Shown: piece by piece, positions 24,667 through 33,332 of the stretch
Layout of the letters: every line of letters begins with the position of its first letter
How positions within the stretch are numbered: position 1 is the stretch's first letter
From: Pseudomonadota bacterium
GTDB lineage: Bacteria > Pseudomonadota > Gammaproteobacteria > Burkholderiales > Burkholderiaceae_E
Direction: 5' to 3'
Length of the DNA: 37,960 nt
Assembly: GCA_029779435.1 (NCBI GenBank)
Contig: JAKPAM010000055.1
Location: 1 to 37,960, forward strand
The notes under the pieces: generated by a model
What the model saw: the letters and a program-made list of their open reading frames with translations, nothing else
Databases searched by the model: none
What the model was told of the DNA's origin: nothing
Program-made: the position numbers and the translations under genes

Positions 24667-24749
24667 TCGACTTTCCATCGCAGGGCGCGGATCGCGCATC
24701 GTGCGTGCGTTTCCCGAGAGCAATGCTCGACAATCGGTGGGGAGAGATC

Positions 24750-25424
24750 ATGACGTATCGGCGCGCGCGGGCTTCGGGCCCGATTCAAGGACTTAGTGCG
24801 GGCATTCGGCGCGACGTGCGTCACCCGATCGGCGCGGCCGCGGCGCGCATCATCGCCGTGGGCCTCGTCTGCGGCGGATTCGCGCAAGGAGCGGTCGGGG
24901 CGGATGCGCCGTCGCTGGCGGCGGGCAAGAACCCGATCGCGTCGCGGACCGTCGACGTGCCGGTCCACCGCCTGAGCCTTCCAGCCCCGACGCGGACGAT
25001 CCATTGGGCTGTCAATCGCGATGGCAGCGTCGAACTCAGCGACCGCCCCAAGACCGGTTCCGTCGCCCGGCAGGGCGTCGAAACCTATACCGGTACGTCC
25101 AGCGCCGACGCGTCGGCGCAAGCCCGGCGCGAGCGCGACTATTGGCGGGCCCAGTCCGATGCGTTCGCCGCGCGGCAGCGCGAAAGGAACCGGGAACTCG
25201 ATGCGCAGCGCGATGAGGCCCTGGCCCGCGTCGAGCGCCAGCAGTACGCGATGGCGCCGTACTTCGCCGTGCAGAGCCTGTATCGAGGCCGGCCTGTCCA
25301 TGGCGCGCCTGGTTGGGCCATTCCGGGCGCGGCCAGCCTCGGCGCGACGCCGCAAGCGGCGGCGCTGGGCGGTGGCCCATCGCCTTTCCTGTCCAGCGGT
25401 TTTGCCCGTTCGCCGGGGCGGTGA
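24750..25424 (+). CDS. Secreted DUF4124-like protein with a coiled-coil segment
   Basis: A 224-residue protein from ATG 24750 with a strong GGGGAGAG Shine-Dalgarno. A basic N-region precedes a hydrophobic signal segment at about 28-51 (ARIIAVGLVCGGFAQGAVGA). The motif IHWAVNRDGSVELSDRP (84-100) resembles DUF4124, a small periplasmic domain. An Arg/Glu/Gln-rich stretch at about 123-165 is probably a coiled coil, and a Gly/Ala/Pro tail follows. Its function is unknown. It sits between the radical SAM gene and the ribosomal cluster with its own translation signals. Confidence 0.75.
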   Translation: MTYRRARASGPIQGLSAGIRRDVRHPIGAAAARIIAVGLVCGGFAQGAVGADAPSLAAGKNPIASRTVDVPVHRLSLPAPTRTIHWAVNRDGSVELSDRPKTGSVARQGVETYTGTSSADASAQARRERDYWRAQSDAFAARQRERNRELDAQRDEALARVERQQYAMAPYFAVQSLYRGRPVHGAPGWAIPGAASLGATPQAAALGGGPSPFLSSGFARSPGR

Positions 25425-25511
25425 ATCCCCGCGTGGCATGCCCCGTGCCGGTGCGTCCGCCCGGCACGGCGAGCGCACGACGGGCGCCTGCCTGAAGTTC
25501 GTTGCCGAGGT

Positions 25512-25540
25512 TTGTCAAGGGCGCGATCGCGGTCTATAAT
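25512..25540 (+). promoter_or_regulatory. Strong sigma-70 promoter of the rpsP operon
   Basis: TTGTCA (25512-25517), a 17-bp spacer and a perfect TATAAT (25535-25540), 38 bases before the rpsP ATG. Confidence 0.85.
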
Positions 25541-25578
25541 CGCGGGTTACCTTACCTTCGGCTCAAGGATAGAAAGTT

Positions 25579-25848
25579 ATGGTCGTTATCCGCCTTGCTC
25601 GCGGAGGCGCGAAGAAGCGCCCGTTCTACAACATCGTTGCCACCAACAAGCGTAACCGCCGCGATGGCCGTTTCATCGAACGCGTCGGGTACTACAACCC
25701 GTCGGCTGCCGCATCGGAACAGGGCCTGAACATCGCGCTCGATCGCGTCACGTTCTGGACCGGTCAGGGCGCCCAGGTGTCGCCGACCGTCGAACGGCTC
25801 GTCAAGACGTTTTCCGCCAAGGTCGCCGGTACGCCCGCCGCGGCGTAA
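25579..25848 (+). CDS. rpsP: 30S ribosomal protein S16
   Basis: An 89-residue protein starting [20 protein letters not shown], the family signature, with the [11 protein letters not shown] stretch. It is a 30S assembly protein binding the 5' domain of 16S rRNA. It is first in the conserved rpsP-rimM-trmD-rplS order, with its own strong promoter. The ~200 bases to rimM are longer than usual and include a 7-bp hairpin GCCTTCC/GGAAGGC at 25857-25875, which might modulate the ratio of S16 to the downstream processing enzymes. Confidence 0.98.
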   Translation: MVVIRLARGGAKKRPFYNIVATNKRNRRDGRFIERVGYYNPSAAASEQGLNIALDRVTFWTGQGAQVSPTVERLVKTFSAKVAGTPAAA

Positions 25849-26045
25849 GCCTGCCAGCCTTCCGCCGTGGAAGGCGGTGAGCGATACCTGGCGCGCCGCC
25901 ATCGGTTGCTCGACCTGATGGGTACGCTCGTTGGCCATGCGCTGATCGCTCGAAAGCGCGTCGAGGTGACGAATCGGCATCCGGATGCCAGCCGATTCTG
26001 CCGGCGTCGCTTTCGCGGCGAAGCCTTCACTGCACGTTGCCTCAC

Positions 26046-26624
26046 ATGATCACGGAATCTGCGGATGCTTCGCCGCTGACGCCGCCTGTCGACCTGGTCG
26101 AAGTGGGGCGGATCGGGGGTGCGCACGGTGTGCGGGGCGCGATCAAGGTGATTCCCCATGGCCGTGCATCGGATAGCGCGCTGCTCACGTGCCGGCAATG
26201 GTGGTTGACGGATCTGCCGCACGCTGCGATCGAGAAACTGGGTGTCGCTGTACAACCGTATTCGGCGCCAGTGACCAGCGCACGGGTCCAGGTCGACCTG
26301 ATCGTCGCCCAGTTGCACGGTGTTTCGGACCGGGATCTCGCTGCCGTGCTCAAGGGCGCGCGAGTGCGGATCAGCCGCTCGGCGTTTCCGGCCGCGGGGC
26401 CCGATGAATACTACTGGGTCGATCTGATCGGTTGCGATGTCGTCGATCCGACGGGATTGGCGCTGGGCCGGGTATCGGCGGTCGAAGAGTACGGCGCCGG
26501 CCCCTTGCTGAGCGTGAGGGGAGCCGATGGCGTCGATCGATTGATTCCGTTCGTCGACGCGGTGATCGGATCCGTGGATGTGTCCGCACGGCGGATCGTC
26601 GCGGACTGGGGGCTCGACTATTGA
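26046..26624 (+). CDS. rimM: Ribosome maturation factor RimM
   Basis: A 192-residue protein from ATG 26046; a TTG nine bases upstream is also in frame. The N-terminal RimM barrel reads [19 protein letters not shown], and the C-terminal PRC-barrel contains [13 protein letters not shown] and [27 protein letters not shown]. It binds S19 and helps mature the 30S head. Its stop overlaps the trmD start (TGATG), implying coupled translation. Confidence 0.95.
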   Translation: MITESADASPLTPPVDLVEVGRIGGAHGVRGAIKVIPHGRASDSALLTCRQWWLTDLPHAAIEKLGVAVQPYSAPVTSARVQVDLIVAQLHGVSDRDLAAVLKGARVRISRSAFPAAGPDEYYWVDLIGCDVVDPTGLALGRVSAVEEYGAGPLLSVRGADGVDRLIPFVDAVIGSVDVSARRIVADWGLDY

Positions 26625-27406
26625 TGACGGCTGAGCCGGAACCACTCCGCTTCGACGTCGTGACCCTGTTCGCGCCGATGTTCGAGGCGGTGACCGGGAA
26701 TGGCGTCTCGGGCCGGGCGCTGGCTCGCCAGCTTTGGCAGCTCCATTGCTGGAACCCTCGCGATTTCGCGATGGACGCGTACAAGACGATCGACGATCGG
26801 CCCTACGGCGGCGGTCCCGGCATGGTCATGATGGCCGAGCCGCTGCGCGAGGCGATCCTCGCGGCCGCTGCGGCGCGCCGTGGCCAGGCGTTGCCCGAGG
26901 CGCCGGTCATCTGTCTGTCGCCGCAGGGCCGGGCGATCGACCACGCGATGATCGCCGGGCTCGTCTCCTCGCGCGGGGCGACGCTGATCTGCGGCCGCTA
27001 CGAGGGGATCGACCAGCGTCTGCTCGATCGGTACGTCGACGAGGAGTGGTCGCTCGGGGATTTCGTCGTCTCGGGTGGCGAACTGCCGGCGATGATGATC
27101 GTCGATGCGGCCGTTCGGCTGCTGCCGGGAGCGCTGAACGACAGTCTGTCCGCACAGCAGGACTCGTTCGTCGACGGTTTGCTCGATTGCCCGCACTACA
27201 CGCGGCCGCCGGTCTTCGACGGCGTCGAGGTGCCACCGGTGCTGCTTTCGGGCCATCATGCCCGCATCGCCGCATGGCGCCGCGAGCAGTCGTTGCGCGT
27301 GACCGCGCGGCGGCGCCCGGATTTGATCCAGCGCTTGCGCGACGGACAGCAGTTGTCCCGGCAAGATCTGAAGATCCTCGACGAGTCGGCGCCAGGGAAA
27401 AGCTGA
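26624..27406 (+). CDS. trmD: tRNA (guanine37-N1)-methyltransferase
   Basis: A 260-residue SPOUT-class enzyme from ATG 26624, overlapping the rimM stop. Family motifs are [34 protein letters not shown], the SAM-binding knot [17 protein letters not shown], and [20 protein letters not shown]. It methylates G37 of tRNAs with a G36G37 anticodon context to prevent +1 frameshifting. The unusually long spacer to rplS (342 bases) suggests that L19 also has its own promoter. Confidence 0.97.
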   Translation: MTAEPEPLRFDVVTLFAPMFEAVTGNGVSGRALARQLWQLHCWNPRDFAMDAYKTIDDRPYGGGPGMVMMAEPLREAILAAAAARRGQALPEAPVICLSPQGRAIDHAMIAGLVSSRGATLICGRYEGIDQRLLDRYVDEEWSLGDFVVSGGELPAMMIVDAAVRLLPGALNDSLSAQQDSFVDGLLDCPHYTRPPVFDGVEVPPVLLSGHHARIAAWRREQSLRVTARRRPDLIQRLRDGQQLSRQDLKILDESAPGKS

Positions 27407-27748
27407 TCGTTCAGCGCTTTCCAAGACACCTGTCGCTTGCTGGATGCTCTTGCGATACGCCTGTACTGTCGGGGCGGCGCTTGCTCGTTATGCGCCGGAC
27501 GTGCTAGAGTCTAAGGCTGACTTCGTCCTCTGTCGGGTTTCGGTACCCGCTTCGACGGCTCCTTCATGCAAGTCCGCGTCGCTGCCATCGCAGCTTCTCG
27601 CGGCGGTGTTGCAGGGCGTCGGGCAAACAAGGGTCCGATCAACAGCGTGCCTTCCTCGTCGATCACCGCTTGCATTTCGGCAAGGCGGCGAGCGGGATTG
27701 GCACGACATCCAACAACCTCCCCGGGTATGACGGTCCAGGAGCCTTGA
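27407..27748. other. Long spacer between trmD and rplS
   Basis: Unusually long for this operon. A possible promoter is TTGCTC (27481-27486), 18 bp, TAGAGT (27505-27510). On the minus strand, about 27560-27735 encodes a protein-like stretch (RRLAEMQAVIDEEG, TLLIGPLFARR) without a good start codon. It could be a gene remnant or chance. No tRNA or terminator hairpin is apparent. Confidence 0.4.
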
Positions 27749-28141
27749 ATGAACTTGATCCAGCAACTCGAGCAGGAAGAAATCACCCGCTTGAACAAGA
27801 CGATTCCGGAATTCGCCCCCGGGGACACCGTCATCGTCAGCGTGAATGTCGTCGAAGGTAGCCGCAAGCGCGTGCAGGCCTATGAAGGCGTCGTCATCGC
27901 GCGTCGCAACCGCGGCCTGAACTCATCGTTCATCGTTCGCAAGATTTCGTCGGGCGAGGGCGTCGAACGGACGTTCCAGTTGTATTCGCCGCTGATCGCG
28001 GGGATCGAAGTCAAGCGCCGCGGTGATGTCCGTCGCGCCAAGCTGTACTATTTGCGTTCACGTTCCGGCAAATCGGCTCGCATCAAAGAGAAGCTGCCGA
28101 ATCGCCAGAACAAGAAGGCCGCCGCACAGTCGGCCGGCTGA
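27749..28141 (+). CDS. rplS: 50S ribosomal protein L19
   Basis: A 130-residue protein starting [15 protein letters not shown], with the signature [20 protein letters not shown] and the L19 core [18 protein letters not shown]. It sits at the 30S-50S interface. The C-terminus carries a short basic Lys/Ala extension. AGGAG lies eight bases before the ATG, and a good intrinsic terminator follows. Confidence 0.98.
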   Translation: MNLIQQLEQEEITRLNKTIPEFAPGDTVIVSVNVVEGSRKRVQAYEGVVIARRNRGLNSSFIVRKISSGEGVERTFQLYSPLIAGIEVKRRGDVRRAKLYYLRSRSGKSARIKEKLPNRQNKKAAAQSAG

Positions 28142-28214
28142 TCGAGACAGGCGCAGGCCGATCCTTCGATCGGCCGTGCCAAAGCCGATCGTCCGATCGG
28201 CCTGCTATGACCAT

Positions 28215-28242
28215 AGGGCGCTCGCGGCGCCCTTTGTCTTTT
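28215..28242 (+). terminator. Rho-independent terminator of the rpsP-rplS operon
   Basis: Stem AGGGCGC/GCGCCCT with a 5-nt loop, then TTTGTCTTTT. A second perfect stem, CGATCGGC/GCCGATCG, lies upstream at about 28168-28191. Confidence 0.85.
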
Positions 28243-28328
28243 GGATGGCGGTATCGTCTTAGGCTAGAAGCAGCCGCCGAGTATGTGGTGGTGCTACGAG
28301 CGGATCCGCTCGCGCAGGTGATATCGGA

Positions 28329-29090
28329 ATGTCTGACTCGGTCAACCGCACTTCCTCACTGATCCCTCCTGGCGGGTCGGGCGACGCCACCGTCCTGCCG
28401 GCCCAGCAAGCGAAGGCAGTCGTCGACCCGACCAACTGGCCGATCGTCGCCGCGCGCGATTCGTTGCCGCCCGTCGATCCGCAGCGGTTGTCGGTTCCGG
28501 CGCTGCGGCAACGATTCGCCGATGCCGGCGATTGGAAGCCGGAGCTCTTCGGAGATCCGATACGGGCCAAGCAGCCCGGGTTGCGGGACGCGGCGGTTCT
28601 GGTGCCGATCGTCATGCACGACCATGGATCCACGGTGTTGCTGACGGAGAGGACGGCGACCTTGAGCAGCCACGCCGGCCAGGTCGCCTTTCCGGGTGGT
28701 CGCCGCGATCCCGAAGATCCGTCCGCGGCCTCGACCGCGCTACGCGAGGCGGAGGAGGAGGTCGGCCTGGCGCGCGAATACGTCGAGGTGATCGGCCATC
28801 TGCCCGAATACCTGACCGGTACCGGCTACCGGGTCACGCCGGTCGTGGCGCTGGTGCGGCCGCAGTTCACGCTGACGCTGCAGACCTTCGAGGTCGCCGA
28901 AGCCTTCGAAGTCCCGCTGTCGTTCCTGATGGATCCGGCTCACCACCAGGTACGCCGGATGATGTATTCCGGCGCCGAGCGCACCTTCTATGCGATGCCC
29001 TATCGGCCGACTCCCGTCGACAGGGAATACTTCATCTGGGGCGCGACCGCGGCGATGCTGCGCAACCTGTATCGGTTCCTCAGTGCCTGA
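28329..29090 (+). CDS. Nudix hydrolase, CoA pyrophosphatase (NudL/UPF0035) type
   Basis: A 253-residue protein. The CoA-pyrophosphatase motif LLTERTATLSSHAGQVAFPGG runs into a Nudix box (GGRRDPEDPSAASTALREAEEEVGL). As in other CoA-type members, the first box acidic residue is shifted to Asp. It is predicted to hydrolyse CoA or its derivatives to 3',5'-ADP and 4'-phosphopantetheine. The N-terminal ~75 residues are less conserved. Its TGA stop directly abuts the fold-back element at 29091. Confidence 0.92.
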   Translation: MSDSVNRTSSLIPPGGSGDATVLPAQQAKAVVDPTNWPIVAARDSLPPVDPQRLSVPALRQRFADAGDWKPELFGDPIRAKQPGLRDAAVLVPIVMHDHGSTVLLTERTATLSSHAGQVAFPGGRRDPEDPSAASTALREAEEEVGLAREYVEVIGHLPEYLTGTGYRVTPVVALVRPQFTLTLQTFEVAEAFEVPLSFLMDPAHHQVRRMMYSGAERTFYAMPYRPTPVDREYFIWGATAAMLRNLYRFLSA

Positions 29091-29249
29091 GAACCCGTGA
29101 ACGAATCAGCCACGTCCGCTCGACCCGCCAGGACGAGGCCGCTCGTCGTTGCAAATGCTCGCCCTATCACGCGATATGGCGGTGCTTTGCGCCTCGATCG
29201 GCCCCGCCCTGGCGCGTCTGTCGGACGCGCCCGATTCATTCACGGGTTC
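29091..29249. mobile_element. 159-bp fold-back (MITE-like) palindromic element
   Basis: The first 28 and last 28 bases are inverted repeats matching at 24 positions, beginning GAACCCGTGAA and ending TTCACGGGTTC. The match continues inward almost without gaps to a centre near 29170 (TATC/GATA), so the whole element is one long imperfect hairpin. TGA lies on both sides, compatible with a 3-bp target duplication, though the left TGA is also the Nudix stop codon. There is no coding sequence. A 44-bp relative is at 1487-1530. It ends nine bases before the next gene's ATG and may influence that gene's translation. Confidence 0.7.
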
Positions 29250-29258
29250 TGAGCCGCC

Positions 29259-30194
29259 ATGGGCTTCGTCGCGCTGATTTTCGCGCTGCTGATCGAACAG
29301 GGTCGCCCTCTGCCGGCCCGCAACAGCGTCTACGTCGGGCTCGAAGCGTATGCGGACCTCGTCAAGGGCGGTACCGATGCCGGGCGCCGCGAATATGGCG
29401 CGTTCGGCTGGTGCATCGTCGTCGGCACGGTGCTGGCCATCCTGCTGCTGGTCCAATGGCTGCTTTCCACGCTTCATCCGTTGGCGTTGTTTTGCCTGTA
29501 CGTCGCGGTCCTGTACTGGACCGTGGGATTCCGCCAGTTCAGCCACGCGTTCACCGAGATCCAGTTGGCATTGGCGGCGGGGGACGTCAGCGGTGTCCGG
29601 GCGATCGCGCAGGCCTGGCTGGGTCGCCACGATCCGGACCTGGTGATCGGCGACGTGCCGGTCCACGAGATCTGCCGGCTGGCGATCTCGCACGCCCTGG
29701 TCGCCACGCATCGCCACGTCTTCGGCCCGCTGTTCTGGTTCATCCTGCCGTTCGGGGCCGTCGGGCCGGTGCTGTACCGGCTCGCGCAACTGCTGGCGGA
29801 CCGTTGGGGTAGCGCCGACGACGGCTACGGGGATTTCGCGCGACGCGTCTATTTCGTGCTCGATTGGCTGCCGTTGCGGCTGTCGGCGGCCGGGTTCGCG
29901 GTCGTCGGCAATTTCGAGGACGCCGTCTATTGCTGGCGCGGCGCGATCGCGTCCGGCACCGGCAACGACCAGCGTGCGCTGTTGCTGGCGACCGGCGGTG
30001 GTGCGCTGGGCCTGCGCCTGGCCGATGCCGAACTCGAAGCGCGCTGGGCGACGGGCAGGCAGAGCTTCGACTGGCAAGGCCCGGATCCGGGCGCCGAAGG
30101 CCTGCGCAGCGCCGTCGGCCTGGTCTGGCGTTCGGTGATCCTGTGGATCGCGTTGTTCGCGATGCTGACGGTGGCCAACTGGCTGGGTCAGTGA
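29259..30194 (+). CDS. CobD/CbiB family membrane protein
   Basis: A 311-residue integral membrane protein (MGFVALIFALLIEQGRPLPARN) with helices such as FGWCIVVGTVLAILLLVQWLL, ALFCLYVAVLYWTVGFRQF and a C-terminal WIALFAMLTVANWLG. The VHEICRLAISHALVATHRHVFGPLFWF region is the CobD/CbiB-like core. CbiB makes adenosylcobinamide phosphate, but stand-alone homologues in Burkholderiales are not in cobalamin loci and their role is unclear. The translation start lies directly after the fold-back element, so no clear Shine-Dalgarno is present. Confidence 0.88.
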   Translation: MGFVALIFALLIEQGRPLPARNSVYVGLEAYADLVKGGTDAGRREYGAFGWCIVVGTVLAILLLVQWLLSTLHPLALFCLYVAVLYWTVGFRQFSHAFTEIQLALAAGDVSGVRAIAQAWLGRHDPDLVIGDVPVHEICRLAISHALVATHRHVFGPLFWFILPFGAVGPVLYRLAQLLADRWGSADDGYGDFARRVYFVLDWLPLRLSAAGFAVVGNFEDAVYCWRGAIASGTGNDQRALLLATGGGALGLRLADAELEARWATGRQSFDWQGPDPGAEGLRSAVGLVWRSVILWIALFAMLTVANWLGQ

Positions 30195-30299
30195 CCACGG
30201 GCCTGTTGCCGGGCAGCACGAACCGAGGAACGCCGACGTAAGCGTCGAGCGAGCGTCCGGGCCTCCCCAGGCAGCCGCGGCTGATGCGCTCGCAGGCTT

Positions 30300-31421
30300 T
30301 CAGCCCTGGGTCAGCAACTCGTCGATCAGTCGCTGGTAGAGCGCCAGCCGCCGCTCGTCGATCTGCCCGTTTGCGGCGGCGGCCCGGATCGCGCAGCCGG
30401 GTTCGTCGCGGTGCGTGCAGTTGTGGAAGCGGCATTGACCGAGCAGCGGCGCGAACTCGCGCATCCCGTGCATCAGCTCGGAGCGCGACAGGTGCGCGAG
30501 GCCATACGTTTGGAATCCGGGTGAATCGATGATGCAACCGGCCGCCGCCGCATCGCCATCCTTGCTCCGATCCCTGCTCCCATCCTCGTTCCCATGCCCC
30601 TGCCCGTGCACGTTCCCAATCCCGTCTCTGTCTCTGTCTCTGTCTCTGTCTCCGTTTCCGTTTCCGTTTCCGTTTCCGTTTCCGTCCTTGTCCTCGTTCC
30701 CCTTGGCTCGGATTCCATCGCCATCGGCCGGCATTCCATCGCCGCCTGCCTGGATCCGGAACAGCCGGCTGAACGTCGTCGTATGCCGGCCGGTGTTCAG
30801 CGCGTCGGAGATCGCCTGTGTCGCCAGGTCTGCATCCGGCACCAGCAGGTTGATCAACGTGGACTTGCCCATGCCCGATTGGCCGAGCAGCAGCGTCGTG
30901 CGACCCCGCAGCCATGGGCGCAGGCACGCCAGCGCGGCAGCCGGGTCCGTCTTGGCCGCCACGCGCAGGACCGGATAGCCGAGCGCTTCGTAGACACGCA
31001 GCCGCGGCTCGATCCGTGCCTGCGCTTCGTGCAGATCGCACTTGTTGGCGATGATCGCGGCCGCGATCTGCTCGGTCTGCGCGGCGATCAGGACGCGGAT
31101 CAGCAGCTCTTCGGAGAACGGCGGCGAGCCGGAGACGACGATGCCGATCTGGTCCAGGTTCGCGGCCAGGCGCTTGCTGCGCCAGGCGTCGCTGCGCAGC
31201 ATCTGGTTGCGGCGGGGGACCAGGCTTTCGATCACGTGCTGGTCCGCGCTGGCCGGCCGGGCGATCACGTGGTCGCCGACCGTGAAGTCGTTGCGCTTGC
31301 CGCGGGTGACGGCGATCCGATGGCTGCCATCGGGGGCTTCGAGGTAGAACAGCCGGCCGTGCGCGGCGACGACCGTGGCTGTCCCGGGCACCTCCCGTGC
31401 CAGCGTCGTCGCCGAGGGCAT
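30300..31421 (-). CDS. rsgA: Ribosome biogenesis GTPase RsgA with a microsatellite-encoded insertion
   Basis: A 373-residue protein from ATG 31421. It has an N-terminal OB-fold, then a circularly permuted GTPase: G4 NKCD (126-129), P-loop GQSGMGKST (180-188), switch region GRHTTT (211-216) and G3 DSPG (299-302). The C-terminal zinc motif is C330-x4-C335-x-H337-x5-C343. RsgA/YjeQ releases from maturing 30S subunits on GTP hydrolysis. About 70 residues (225-294), rich in Asn-Gly and Asp-Arg dipeptides, are inserted between RLFRIQ and CIIDSPGF, where ordinary RsgA has only a short turn. The insertion is in frame and all motifs are intact, so the protein is probably functional. Confidence 0.95.
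   Translation of the reverse strand: MPSATTLAREVPGTATVVAAHGRLFYLEAPDGSHRIAVTRGKRNDFTVGDHVIARPASADQHVIESLVPRRNQMLRSDAWRSKRLAANLDQIGIVVSGSPPFSEELLIRVLIAAQTEQIAAAIIANKCDLHEAQARIEPRLRVYEALGYPVLRVAAKTDPAAALACLRPWLRGRTTLLLGQSGMGKSTLINLLVPDADLATQAISDALNTGRHTTTFSRLFRIQAGGDGMPADGDGIRAKGNEDKDGNGNGNGNGNGDRDRDRDRDGIGNVHGQGHGNEDGSRDRSKDGDAAAAGCIIDSPGFQTYGLAHLSRSELMHGMREFAPLLGQCRFHNCTHRDEPGCAIRAAAANGQIDERRLALYQRLIDELLTQG
30625..30696. repeat. Hexanucleotide microsatellite inside rsgA
   Basis: On the plus strand: four TCTCTG, one TCTCCG, five TTTCCG, then TCCTTG and TCCTCG, an unbroken run of 6-bp units. On the coding strand these encode the Asp-Arg and Asn-Gly dipeptides. More degenerate 6-bp-like units flank it. 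Gain or loss of units would change length without shifting the frame. Confidence 0.95.
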
Positions 31422-31470
31422 CGCCGCTTTCGGCGTTACGGAACGGTCAGCCAAGATCGGCGCCGCTGTC

Positions 31471-31528
31471 AGAGGCTGAGCGGTTTCTGGCGTGCAAGGC
31501 GGGCATTGACAATAGACTCTCAGCCTCT
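31471..31528. repeat. Inverted repeat in the phhB-rsgA gap
   Basis: Perfect 10-bp arms AGAGGCTGAG (31471-31480) and CTCAGCCTCT (31519-31528) separated by 38 bases, ending at the phhB stop. There is no T-run; it may stabilise the phhB mRNA end or affect rsgA expression. Confidence 0.5.
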
Positions 31529-31881
31529 CAGAGGGGACGGTGCGCGAACACCGCATCGGTCTTGGCCGCGCAGATGAAATCATTCTCGGACAGCCCCGAG
31601 ACCGCGTGCGTGCTCCAGCGGACCACGCACCGGTTGTAGCCGACCTCCAGGTCCGGATGATGGTCTTCGCCGTGGATCATCCAGGCCAGCGCATTGACGA
31701 AGGCGATCGTGTCGTAATAGTCGCGGAACGCGAAGCTTCGCCGCAGGCTGTTGTCCTCGTGCGCCCACGACGGCAGGCTGGGCAACTGGGCATCGATCTC
31801 GGCCTGCGTGTAGGCGCGCTGGCCTTCCATCGGCGATGACTTCTTTTCCAGCAGTTGCTGGCGGGAAAGGGGCGGGCGCAT
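31528..31881 (-). CDS. phhB: 4a-hydroxytetrahydrobiopterin dehydratase (pterin-4a-carbinolamine dehydratase)
   Basis: A 117-residue protein from ATG 31881 with GAGGAG upstream. The active-site region GEDHHPDLEVGYNRCVVRWSTH is present. It recycles the pterin cofactor after phenylalanine hydroxylation by dehydrating 4a-hydroxy-tetrahydropterin. It lies nine bases after the M48 peptidase stop, so the two genes are probably co-transcribed. Phenylalanine hydroxylase is not in the window. Confidence 0.94.
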   Translation of the reverse strand: MRPPLSRQQLLEKKSSPMEGQRAYTQAEIDAQLPSLPSWAHEDNSLRRSFAFRDYYDTIAFVNALAWMIHGEDHHPDLEVGYNRCVVRWSTHAVSGLSENDFICAAKTDAVFAHRPL

Positions 31882-31890
31882 CGGGGCTCC

Positions 31891-33228
31891 TCAGGCGGGG
31901 GGCGACGGCAATGGCCGAGGCAAGGCCTCGGGCGGCAGAGTCGTTTCCGGTCGGCGCAGCGCGGCCAGCCGAGCGATCCGGGTCGCGGCGGGCGGATGCG
32001 AGTCGTAGAACGCCGAATGGATGGGATCGGGGGTCAGCGTCGCCGCGTTGTCCTCGTACAGCTTGACCAGTGCATCGATCAGCGACGAGGCGTCGGCCTG
32101 CCCGGCGGCGAAGCGGTCGGCGTCGAACTCGTCGCGCCGCGACAGCAGGCTGGCGACCGGCTGGAACACGAACATGAATACCGGCATCGCCAGGAAGAAC
32201 AGGATCAGCGCGACCGCCGGATTCTCGCCCGGTACCACGCTTACCCCCAGCCCCTGGTAGAACCAGGGCTGCCCGGCCAGCCAGCCGAGGATCGCCAGGC
32301 CCGCCAGGCTGGCCGCGAAGCTCAACACGATGCGCTTCAGAATGTGGTGGTGCTTGAAATGTCCGAGTTCGTGAGCGAGGACGGCCTCGATCTCGACCGG
32401 GGTCAGGCGAGCCAGCAGCGTGTCGAAGAACACGATGCGCCGGGCGCGGCCGAAGCCGGTGAAATACGCATTGCCGTGCGCCGAGCGCCGGCTGCCGTCC
32501 ATGACGAACAGGCCCCGCGCCGCGAAGCCGCAGCGCGCGAGCAACTGGCCCACGCGGTCGCGCACCGCGCCGTCGGGCAGCGGCTCGAAGCGGTTGAACA
32601 TCGGTGCGATGACGGTCGGATACAGCACCAGCACGGCCAGGTTGAACGCGACCCACACGACCCAGGTCCACAGCCACCAGTATGTACCGGCCCGCTGCAT
32701 CAGCCATAGCACGGTGGCCAGGATCGGCAGACCGAGGATCACCCCGACGGCCAGGCCCTTGGCGAGGTCGGCCACGTAGAGCCGCAAGGTCATCCGGTTG
32801 AAGCCGAAGCGCTGCTCGAGCACGAACTGGCGGTACCAGGCTAGCGGCAGGTCGACCAGGCCGCCGAGCAGCGCGACGGCGGCGACCAGCAGGATCTGGC
32901 GCGTCAACGGGGCATCGGGCAACAGTGCCGCCAACCCATCGTGCAGCCACTGCAGCCCGCCGAGCAGCGTCAACCCGACGACGAAGGCCGCGCCCGTCAT
33001 CAGGTCGACGAGGCCCAGCCGCTGGCGGGCCACCGTATAGTCGGCCGCGCGCCGATGGGCATGCAGCGGGATCCGGTCCGCGAATGCGGCCGGCACGCGA
33101 TCGCGGTGGCGGATCACGTGCCGCGCCTGGCGCGTCGACAGCCACAGCCGTACCAGCGACGATACGCACAGGGCGGCGAGAAACAGTAGCGTGAAGCGCA
33201 GAGAAGTCACGTCGAGCGCGGAGGTCAC
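31891..33228 (-). CDS. M48 family membrane metallopeptidase (Ste24/CAAX protease-like)
   Basis: A 445-residue membrane protein from GTG 33228; a second GTG at 33210 is possible and neither has a good Shine-Dalgarno. Several membrane helices precede the zinc motif HELGH (286-290) in [15 protein letters not shown]. The third ligand glutamate is probably in [11 protein letters not shown]. The preceding [21 protein letters not shown] is typical of the Ste24 branch, which degrades or processes membrane-associated proteins. It is divergent from orn and coupled to phhB. Confidence 0.92.
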   Translation of the reverse strand: MTSALDVTSLRFTLLFLAALCVSSLVRLWLSTRQARHVIRHRDRVPAAFADRIPLHAHRRAADYTVARQRLGLVDLMTGAAFVVGLTLLGGLQWLHDGLAALLPDAPLTRQILLVAAVALLGGLVDLPLAWYRQFVLEQRFGFNRMTLRLYVADLAKGLAVGVILGLPILATVLWLMQRAGTYWWLWTWVVWVAFNLAVLVLYPTVIAPMFNRFEPLPDGAVRDRVGQLLARCGFAARGLFVMDGSRRSAHGNAYFTGFGRARRIVFFDTLLARLTPVEIEAVLAHELGHFKHHHILKRIVLSFAASLAGLAILGWLAGQPWFYQGLGVSVVPGENPAVALILFFLAMPVFMFVFQPVASLLSRRDEFDADRFAAGQADASSLIDALVKLYEDNAATLTPDPIHSAFYDSHPPAATRIARLAALRRPETTLPPEALPRPLPSPPA

Positions 33229-33332
33229 GTCCAGTGCGGCGGCGGGGGCCGGGCGAGCGATGCGTCGCGACGTGCCGGCGGGGGGCCGTCCCGCCGCAAC
33301 GGCCTGTGACAGAATGGCGGATGCGGAAAATT

